DNA from: Aralia elata
Lineage: Eukaryota; Streptophyta; Magnoliopsida; Apiales; Araliaceae
Assembly: GCA_034770075.1 (NCBI GenBank)
Contig: JAVJAP010000118.1
Span: 620,001 to 684,000, forward strand
Length of the DNA: 64,000 nucleotides
Direction of reading: 5' to 3'
Shown: positions 56,856 to 64,000 of the stretch, one piece after another
How positions within the stretch are numbered: the stretch's first letter is position 1
How the letters are laid out: every line of letters starts with the position of its first letter
Program-made: the position numbers and the translations under genes
Notes under the pieces: model-generated
The model's input: the letters and a program-made list of their open reading frames with translations, nothing else
Told to the model about the DNA's origin: nothing
The model's database searches: none

Positions 56856-57797
56856 TCAAACCTGCACAACAAAACTAACCTTTCCCTTCCCATTGATGTT
56901 AACACATTCAAAATCAAATAATCGCATCAATGGAATCAAAAGATCACAATCCATACCACAAGACGAAAACTCAATAGCATATCCAATACTACGACGATCA
57001 CAATCAAACTTAATACATGCTAAAGAAAATTCCCAAGCGTTGACAAAAATAGAAATATCATTAAAACAGATATAAGCAAACCTCCCCATGAAAGTATGCA
57101 AAATATGATTTAAGTTGGAAACATTTATTGCACCAGCTAATCCGAATGATTTAACAAGACACGAATATAAACCATATCTTACTCCAATCCGATGATAAAC
57201 ATTTTTCAAATCAAAACCAAATGATAGTAAGTCATGCAAAGAAGATTGCTCTAATGAAATGACATGATCACTACCACTGTCAACTAACGACAAATCATGT
57301 AAAGATTGATCAGCTTGAAAACCCAACTCAACATATGGATAAGAAAACCTAGAATGAATTTCATACAAGTAAAAGCATTGAAAACGAGAATATCCGCAAT
57401 AATCACTAGAATAAATTCTATGAAGATATGCACTTTGACAATGAGAATTTACCAAATGATAGTAAGAATATTGACAACGAGAATATAACGTATGCTCATA
57501 AACTAACTCGACAAATATCAAATATCCTCCATAGTTTATGATAAAGATGATTTTACCCTCAAAATAGCCAAACACAAATTTATACATGGAAGCATACAAA
57601 ACATGTTTTAAATAACTCATAAAAATATTAGATGCATTAATTAATCTAACAGAGATAACTATCCACCTATACACGTCACATGTTAACACAATTTTCCATT
57701 TATCACTTTCACTCATGCTAATTTGATTAGGCATAAACATCACATGGTCATTTTCCAATGTAGATAAAACACAAGAACTATGTAATTTATCAAACAT
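56856..57797 (-). CDS. Element E ORF with two tandem degenerate RT-like segments
   Basis: A 313-codon frame without stops. Residues 1-90 align, at matched spacing, with the gypsy RT palm. MFDKLHSSCVLST stands for M-DELHGSC-F-K, SDKWKI for GDEWKT, SVRLINASNIFMSYLKHVL for the FGLTNAPSTFM..NH.L stretch, and YFEG for YFDD. A Tyr/Ser/Cys-rich repeat region follows (about 95-175). A second RT-like segment then reads FDLKNVYHRI, RYGLYSCLVKSFGL, LNHILHTFMGRFAYICFNDISIF. Both catalytic Asp pairs are lost (EG and ND). The protein cannot be an active RT. The open frame despite strong divergence is unexpected. It could be a decayed polyprotein that by chance or selection stays open. Confidence 0.6.
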   Translation of the reverse strand: MFDKLHSSCVLSTLENDHVMFMPNQISMSESDKWKIVLTCDVYRWIVISVRLINASNIFMSYLKHVLYASMYKFVFGYFEGKIIFIINYGGYLIFVELVYEHTLYSRCQYSYYHLVNSHCQSAYLHRIYSSDYCGYSRFQCFYLYEIHSRFSYPYVELGFQADQSLHDLSLVDSGSDHVISLEQSSLHDLLSFGFDLKNVYHRIGVRYGLYSCLVKSFGLAGAINVSNLNHILHTFMGRFAYICFNDISIFVNAWEFSLACIKFDCDRRSIGYAIEFSSCGMDCDLLIPLMRLFDFECVNINGKGKVSFVVQV

Positions 57798-57825
57798 ATT
57801 GTCTAAGAAAAGAAAATAACAACGA

Positions 57826-58206
57826 TACTTAATTTACCAATTGAAAATCAACGCATAAGCTCGATGTCCTATCCTCTTTAGGTATTATTATCTCATGAAC
57901 GACACATGTACTCATGACTTCATTCTCGATACCCGCCTTGACGAAGATAGGCTCCATCAATTCTCCAACCCGTCGTTGTAACTCCGTTGTCTCTTCGGGA
58001 ATACTATAAGCTAGCTGATACGGAATGATAGCACGGGGTACGTCATTAAAAACATGTACAAGACACAAAACAGAACTAGACAAAGAAGAGTTAATCTTGT
58101 TAGTATTCAAAAGCATCGTCTTGTACGAATATAGAATCATTGGCTTTTCAAAATACAACTCACTTTCCAACTCACTCTCCTCTCTTTTATCACTCTTACT
58201 CTCCAC
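57826..58206 (-). pseudogene. Element E RT N-terminal part
   Basis: The translation holds PYQLAYSIPEETTELQRRVGEL and VMSTCVVHEIIIPKEDRT, then LCVDFQLVN. These correspond to the entry of chromovirus RT (NRPAYR..PEETKELQ, SPCAVPVLLVPKKDGT, MCVDCRA-N). A stop at 57826 and a one-base shift separate it from the frame at 56856-57797. A preceding Lys/Glu-rich linker (58206-58388) is low-complexity but occupies the place of the family's similar linker. Confidence 0.7.
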
Positions 58207-58407
58207 TATGTCTTTCTCTCGTTTATTTTCACTCTCATTCTTTTTATTCTCTCTTTTCTTTTCATTCTCTTTTTTACACTTTTCTTGTTCATACTCAATC
58301 TTTTTTTTAATTTTCTTTTCACTTTCTTTTTTTCATTTACTTTCACTTGTATTTTCTTCTTCGGGATCATAGACTTCATCTCGAACATTGGAATCTAACA
58401 ACTCTCC

Positions 58408-58970
58408 TTAGACTGCATATTTTATTATCTTTTCTTCCACCTGTTTCGGCTGATCTTGCTCCCTTTGCGCCTTAGAGATGTTTTGTCGCTGCTTCAAATA
58501 AGCGTCCCTTATCTCATTATATGTTCTCCTGATGTCCTCAATTAATACCGATTCCCTATACGCCTTAGGAGTTTCTCGTGGTTGGTTCCGATGCGAATCT
58601 CCATGCCTATGATCCTTCCTTTCATCATCCCAATTTAAACTACTTTGAAGGTTGATCCACATATCGTGAAGATGCATATTCCTCCCTCTTACTAGGCTGT
58701 ACCGGAACAAACCGCTTTCTCATTATGGTTTTTAACTCTGCCCAAGTCTCGATAGGGGGCTCTCCACACCTTCTCTTGATGTGCACTAATTGATCCCACC
58801 ATGTAACTGCATGATCAGAAAAGTTTTGAATCGCCAGTTTGACCTTTCCATGCTCAAAATAATCTTGATGTTCAAACTTACGATCCTTCCTCCTTTCCCA
58901 TCTCAAATATGCCTTTGGATCATTCTTGCCTTAGAAAGTATTCCTTCGAGACCCATAATAATTTTCATAA
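58408..58970 (-). pseudogene. Element E gag, broken
   Basis: The minus-strand reading GKNDPKAYLRWERRKDRKFE, VKLAIQNFSDHAVTWWDQL and PIETWAELKTIMRKRFVP is the retrotrans_gag domain of chromovirus-type gypsy elements. A stop precedes GKNDPKAY near 58933, and a frameshift at about 58700 leads into the second frame (HLHDMWINLQSSLN..). No zinc knuckle was found before the Lys-rich linker. Confidence 0.8.
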
Positions 58971-59522
58971 CCATACTCATATATATTTGCTGTAAAACAA
59001 AGGTTAGTAGATAAAGAAAATTTTCCTTACACACTCCCTTACGTGTTTCGCTCAAACAGTATATCCCACAATTATGAAACCTTCGTGTATCACTCTATTG
59101 GCTTTTACCCTCAATTATTTTCACACTCTTGCCTTTTACCACTATAATTCTCTCTTATAGGTTCTTTTTGAATTTACCAAACAATTATCACAGTTTTTCT
59201 ATTCAATTCAATAAGAACTTATCGCGAAATAAAATATAGCAAGTGTGACGTATGATAACCACCAAAATTTTACAATCATCAGTTAGAATCCTCTTGAGTG
59301 AAAGCCCAATATCCTCAAAATTCACGAATTACAACAATAGAATCAAATAATAATTTCTTCAATAAGATCCCAATAATCGCGAAACTTATAAAACCCAAGC
59401 AATTGTAATAATAATAATTTTTCCCTCTTTTTTTTCTTCTTTTTTTCTTTTGGAATGAACAAAAATTTTTTTCTAATATAATTCAATAATAAAAAATAAA
59501 GGATAAGTAACTCGCTAGAAAA
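58971..59522. other. 5' leader of element E
   Basis: No coding signal. It is the stretch between primer site and gag on the minus strand. It includes a T-rich run near 59425-59452 that reads as poly-purine on the element's sense strand. Confidence 0.6.
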
Positions 59523-59526
59523 CATA

Positions 59527-59538
59527 GCTCTGATACCA
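59527..59538 (-). promoter_or_regulatory. Primer-binding site of element E (initiator tRNA-Met)
   Basis: The minus strand reads tggtatcagagc, a perfect tRNA-iMet complement, next to the LTR start. It fixes the orientation of E. Confidence 0.88.
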
Positions 59539-59540
59539 AA

Positions 59541-60630
59541 TAATAGACTCCACGGCACGCTTGGGTGCAGTGGTCGTCACCCGGATCGTTTTTGGTAATT
59601 TATAAGGTGAAACGCTCACAACACCTCAACCCCTCGCCTATATGTAAACGATAATCTTGGTACAATCGACGATTGATGTGGTAGAAGATGTCACACACAA
59701 CTATGAATTGTTGTATGATAAGTCAATTATGAACTTCACAGAAAAATCATGAACAGTTCGAGAGTTCTTAAAGAACCAAAAGAGAAAATAATCTCAAGAG
59801 AAATTTTATTAATCTGAATTGTATCTATTACATTAACTTTGTCCCCTATTTATACTACTCAAAGTAATCCTAATCCTAAAAACAAAAGAAACAAATTACA
59901 TAACAATCAAACTTAAAATTGGAATAAAAATCCTAATTAAATAAAATCCTAATTACATTAATATTAAAACTAATTAGAATTCCTAGAATCCTTGCCGCGT
60001 AATAATTTTCCTTGCTGCATTCGGAAGTTACCAGGTGAAACCAAACTGAGATTCCGTGTGAATTGATTAGATGAATCTGAATCCAATTACATGATTTACA
60101 TGTTGCCCACATTTGATTATAAAATCCTTGTAATAGAAATTCTGGTAATCCGTGGCCCACATGCTTTAGTAAGCATTCCTAAACATGTAACTTACATGCT
60201 TGCTGAATATGAAACAAAACCAGTTTGAACCGTAGCCCACAAAACCAAATAGACTTGTTAGCATGTTACCCATTTTGATGTTTGCTTTAATTCACTTGCT
60301 TTCCCACATGAATGTAATATTTAGAAATGAATATTAAGTAGTTGCATGGCGCATGGTTACTGAATATTAGTTAACCCACGTTTGATAAGCTAAATTGGAA
60401 TTAAAGCAATAATCTGTGTATGAGAAAGAAAGCCCACATGAATATGTTGGAATCCGTGCTTGGGCTGAATTGAATTGGCCAATTGGGTTAGACCAATAAT
60501 GCTTGAATTAAGCCCCATTTTAAATATCCTTAAATAAATTTCAGCCCAATTATTTAGAATCATTCGATGAATATCTAGAACTTGAGTTGAGATATTAATG
60601 TTTGATGCGAGTTCGATCAGGATCATATCA
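59541..60630 (-). repeat. 5' LTR of element E
   Basis: 1090 bp. The plus strand starts taatagactccacggcacgc (TG mutated to TA) and ends gatcatatca. It differs from the other LTR by a few percent by eye plus the 85-bp length difference. Minus-strand TATA at 59854-59847. Confidence 0.9.
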
Positions 60631-60635
60631 CCCAA

Positions 60636-61122
60636 GGAGTCTCCCTTTGATCTAATAGGATATTCAGATGCAGACTTTGCAGGATGTAAGTTTGACAGGA
60701 AAAGCACTAGTGGGACTTATCAATTTTTGGGCAACAGACTTGTCTCATGGTTTAGCAAGAAACAGAACTCAATGTCAACTTCTATTGCAGAAGCTAAGTA
60801 TATTGCTACTGGTAGTTATTGTGCTCAAATGCTATGGATAAAGAACCAGCTGGCTGACTATGGGTTTAATTTCAAGTCTATTCCTATTTTCTATGACAAT
60901 ACTAGTGCTATTTCAATCACTCATAACCCTGTTATGCATTCTAGGACTAAACATATAGACATCTAGTATCACTTCATTAGAGATCATGTACAAAATAGAA
61001 ATATCTCTTTGCATTTCATTTCAACCGAAAATCAGCTAGCAGATGTGTTCACTAAACCATTAGACGAATCTAAATTTAATAAGTTGATAAGTGAGTTAGG
61101 TATACTTAATTTGTATCCTTAG
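60636..61122 (+). pseudogene. Copia F RNase H, resuming after element E
   Basis: It continues the copia polyprotein as KESPFDLIGYSDADFAGCKF, RKSTSGTYQFLG, SIAEAKYIATGSYCAQMLW and IPIFYDNTSAISITHNPVMH. After a stop at 60964 (tag) it reads YHFIRDHV, ENQLADVFTKPLDESKFN and LGILNLYP, stop at 61120. These are the standard copia RNase H and C-terminal motifs. Asp and Glu residues of the RNase H are largely preserved, but the single stop and upstream damage make it dead. Confidence 0.9.
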
Positions 61123-61514
61123 TTTTATGCTTCTGGATGTTACTAACAAGTGAAGGAGAAATTTATAGAACTTTTTAAGAATTAGACAAAATCGTAGAGT
61201 TGCTCAACGATCGTAGAATGAATCCAGTTCGTAAAGCTAAAAGGAGATTGTAGAACTTTGAAAAAATTGCTGAGCTGAAGGACTTAATTTTGTAGAGTTA
61301 GTAACTCTTCAAAAGTTACTCTACGACAAATGAATTTAAGGCAGTTAGTGTAAAAGCGAGTAAAGCTCGCGCTCAAGAAAAGCGAGTGGATTATTAAAGT
61401 TACTACACTATAGCTAAAAAAACGCAGTGCTGAAGCGACGTGTAACCAACCACATCTTGCCGCGCATCCCACTCAGCAAAATTAGAAGAAAGTCTATATG
61501 TTTGGTTCTAGCAT
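61123..61514 (+). other. 3' non-coding part of copia element F
   Basis: It follows the pol stop. It carries several tcgtagag/atcgtaga motifs like those in F's LTR and gag. No polypurine tract or LTR start follows. Instead the sequence passes into AT-rich CACTA-like DNA. Confidence 0.6.
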
Positions 61515-62446
61515 GCATAAAATGTAATTAAATAAAATAATTTAAAATATAATAAAATAAAATAACTTAAAGTAAAGTAAAATAAATAAAATAAATAAAA
61601 TTAAAATATAATATAATTAAATAAAATAAAATAAACAAAACAAAATAAAATAATATAACATAATATAATATAATAAAAAAATAAGTAGTAGTTACTTAGT
61701 TTCCACCACTAAATTAAATATAATATAATATAATATTATATAATATAAAAAAAATCAGACCAAGTAGTATTTGCTTAGTTTTTTACCGTTAAAATGAACT
61801 AAATATCTATGCATGTAGTTTACTTAGGAGCTTAAAAACTCATTCGACATTCACTCATTAGGAGTTTGACATTCACTCATTAGGAGTGAATCACTCATTA
61901 GGAGTGAATGTCGAATAGTCCCAAGTTTGGGATTGTTCTTGGATGTTATGTCTTTAACTTAGGCCAGTGTCAACGGTGTGAGTATATTTTTTTGTTTTAA
62001 GGACTTTTTGGCTGGTATATATCTCTGCATGTTCTCCGAGTGCATACTTAAACTAAGTTATCTTAGTCTATTTCGTGTACTTGGAAACCATAGAGAGGTG
62101 CTGTCGAAATTTTCTTGAAACAAACGAAACGTGCTCAAGGTGTTGGCACTAGTAAGGAGACGCATCTAGAAATGGGATAGAAGCATAATCCTTATAAACT
62201 AGAGATGAAAATACGTAGGATTCATGCATGGAGCACATATGTTAATAACTGTGGTTTGATTGTGCCTTTTATTCAACTAAAGATGTCAGATGGCCCGAGT
62301 TGGATGTACCGTAGGATACTGTATGATAGGAGGGGATTAGTTACCGAGTACCGTGACGGGGTGTGCAAATTTTTGAAGTTTGCAAATGAATATGCTGTGA
62401 TCTAAATGGAAAGATGAGATGCCCATTTGTCAAGTGTAAAAACTTA
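61515..62446 (+). mobile_element. Second CACTA fragment, copy of the DNA flanking F
   Basis: Collinear with about 21150-22147 at roughly 93% by eye. It has the AT-rich block, the two aagtagta(g/t)tt.acttagttt-type motifs, the tcactcattaggagtgaatg block (here partly triplicated at 61851-61911), the leader and the transposase start. It ends exactly at the start of F's 3' LTR (acttatgttagagc, against acctgtgttagagc at 22143). It therefore lies inside the outer bounds of F. Confidence 0.85.
62283..62446 (+). pseudogene. CACTA transposase-associated domain, second copy
   Basis: MSDGPSWMYRRILYDRRG, then TEYRDGVCKFLKFANEYA, then, after a frameshift, GKMRCPFVKCKN. Here the Trp before MYRR is intact, while the copy at 21984 has a stop. 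Both copies share the same frame break before the CPC motif. Confidence 0.8.
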
Positions 62447-63877
62447 TGTTAGAGCTTGCATATTTAAATTTAATGATGAATGTGATTAATGTATATTTGT
62501 ACTAGTAAGTTTTATAAAGTCCTAAATAATGATTTGATGTACAATAACTTAACTTAGGAAGATCAAATATGTTAGGTTGATCTTATTGAGTTGATTTGAT
62601 GTATAGTTGATAGGATATTCATTGATCGTAAAGTTACTCTGTCAACTCGTAATGTCAAGTCAGATCGCAGAGTCAACTTGTCTTTGTAAAGCATCACTCA
62701 GAGCTCTAACAATGATCACAAAAGTTCACTTCAAATGTCAAAGTAAAGATCAGTCTGTAAAGTGAACAAATGATCACAAAGACAAACAAAGATCGTTGTG
62801 TGAAGATTGAACGTAAAGTACTCTCTAAAGTTGTAAAGCATCTCAAGAATCATTCAATAAAGACAAGATCATAAAGTCAGCTCCAGCATCATAAAACAAA
62901 TCCTCATTGAGCTGATCATAGAGTTCATTCGTAGAGTTATACACTCTTCATAAAGTAATCCTTGTAGAAAAGCAGGACGCAGAGGAAACTCTACGATCTA
63001 TCATCTTCATAGATTAAGTCAGTTTAACAACATGACTGATATTGGAGTGTTACTAATTGAAGGTCCCGATGCATTCAGAAGATGTGTCTACTAGCTAGTT
63101 TGTTGAAAATGACAACTCACATGTGGTAGGTGAGATTACAGGCTGATGTGACAGGTATGTCAAAAAGAAGTTGATACATTAGTTTAAAATATCAACATCA
63201 AGGATCCCAAGATATCTGAGCATTAAATGCACCAACGGGAACCTAGCAATGAAAAAATTTCCGGCAGACTATAAAAGACAACAAAGATTTAAATTCAATG
63301 AAAGATAAACTCTGATCAAAAAGCCTAAGCTCTGCCAAAGTCAAAAAAAAACTAACTCTATAATTTTGAACATCTAATTCATGTTGCTAAGTACCTAAGA
63401 AGAGAAGATCATATTGCCAACTTAGCAGCACCTCTTATCAACAATCAATTAATAGTGATCTTTGAGACTTAGTGACCCATATTCCGAGACTTAGTGACTA
63501 GAAGGAACCTAAATGGTTCAATTGTAAAGATTTAAGTGATCTATATCCTTAGTGGATTTTCTACTTATCAAAGTAGAATAGTGGACTAGGAGTTATTCAG
63601 TCTCCGAACCACTTAAAATCTTGCATATGTCATTTATTTATCTGCACTTACTTTCTGTCATATTATTTATATTGCTTGTGTGACTTAAAATCAAATACAC
63701 TAAATTTAGAACTAAGATTTCTTTTAATCTTTAAGGGGATTTTCTAAAAATATATTCCGTTGTACTTAATCAATTTTGATTAATTAATTATTTGGTAACA
63801 TCCTTAATAAGTCATTTTTTGTTTAAGATCTATTCAACCCCCCATTCTAGATCTCTAAGTACCTCTGGGAAACAACA
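62447..63877 (+). repeat. 3' LTR of copia element F
   Basis: 1431 bp, tgttagagcttgc...gggaaacaaca. TATA at 63270-63276. It is about 93% similar to the 5' LTR by eye, with a ~35-bp deletion near 63073 and a ~50-bp deletion near 63500. Confidence 0.88.
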
Positions 63878-63882
63878 ACCTG

Positions 63883-64000
63883 ATTTGAAAGAAAGCTAAT
63901 GACATCAAATTTAACTTGTTTTCATGTGAGTTTGTGGATGGGTATTCCATATGGATTCATCACGGGAAATCAGCTAAGTTAAGGAAAATGACCGATAGTA
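63883..64000 (+). pseudogene. CACTA transposase-associated domain, continuation beyond F
   Basis: After the target duplication acctg the plus strand reads KANDIKFNLFSCEFVDGYSIWIHHGKSA (quoted in part: FVDGYSIWIHHGKS). This fits the second half of the CACTA Transpos_assoc domain (F.pgY..WxxHGE). It is the direct continuation of the fragment ending at 22147 and runs off the window. Confidence 0.7.

Larger units (their letters stand above)
30149..60630 (-). mobile_element. Ty3/gypsy element E with remodelled coding region (nested host of A)
   Basis: Perfect 5-bp duplication cccaa at 30144-30148 and 60631-60635. LTRs are at 30149-31323 (3' LTR) and 59541-60630 (5' LTR), in TG...CA form. The PBS for tRNA-iMet lies at 59527-59538 and a polypurine tract at 31324-31336, both on the minus strand. 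Gag and the RT start match the chromovirus-type gypsy polyprotein. The rest of pol is replaced by two long unusual frames. Integrase and RNase H are not recognisable. It is interrupted by element A at 31895-56786. Confidence 0.9.
22148..63877 (+). mobile_element. Ty1/copia (SIRE-like) element F, heavily nested
   Basis: It is flanked by a perfect 5-bp duplication acctg (22143-22147 and 63878-63882). LTRs are at 22148-23681 and 62447-63877, both tgttagagctt...aaacaaca. The order gag, protease, integrase, RT, RNase H is copia. The RNase H wording (KESPFDLIGYSDADFAG) and large gag fit the SIRE/Maximus lineage. The interior holds a solo LTR, the 30.5-kb element E stack and a second CACTA fragment. 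LTR divergence by eye is about 6-7%, and many stops show a long-dead element. Confidence 0.88.

Noticed and set aside
58206..58388. Lysine-rich 60-residue frame
   Set aside because: Low-complexity purine-rich linker of element E between gag and RT; not an independent gene.

Overview
This window looks like nuclear DNA of a flowering plant, most likely a dicot. It is AT-rich, gene-poor and packed with plant-type LTR retrotransposons (Ty1/copia, Tekay/Del-like and Athila-like Ty3/gypsy), a CACTA transposon, a hAT-type and a Stowaway-type MITE. The one intact host gene belongs to the plant-specific OCTOPUS/DUF740 family. The species cannot be named from the sequence.

Left part (1-16 kb): decayed LTR pieces (1-2202), a CACTA-like subterminal stretch, a hAT-type MITE with a perfect 8-bp target duplication (3927-4896) and an internal CT-rich minisatellite, a 5'-truncated copia element on the minus strand (4913-6295), a Stowaway-like MITE (6575-6824), and a broken, tandemly duplicated copy of an ARID/ELM2-SANT-type gene (9127-13192). 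The second pseudogene copy is split by a 3-kb LTR element with no coding capacity (9809-12807) that carries a 41-bp-type tandem array.

Gene (17176-18915, minus): an intronless 579-codon OCTOPUS-like gene. In its leader an 11-codon upstream ORF ends in an ATGA overlap with the main start codon.

Right part (19.6-64 kb): one nested transposon stack. A CACTA element (from 19646) has its transposase-associated domain split by a SIRE-like copia element F (22148-63877, target duplication ACCTG). F is split inside its RT/RNase H region by a Ty3/gypsy element E on the minus strand (30149-60630, CCCAA). E is split by a Tekay-like element A on the minus strand (31895-56786, TCCCA). A holds an Athila-like fragment (37455-40820), a nearly intact young Tekay element B on the plus strand (41112-51514, ATATC) and a solo LTR C (52624-55611, CCCTA). 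F also carries a solo Athila-like LTR in its gag (23785-25311). Matching target duplications and restored reading frames at the breakpoints support each layer.

The least ordinary material is in E. Its pol region is replaced by two long open frames, one with two tandem, catalytically dead RT-like segments and one with a ~20-residue repeat. A second unusual point is that the CACTA fragment next to F's 5' LTR is also found inside F, directly upstream of its 3' LTR. No CRISPR, rRNA or tRNA genes were recognised.
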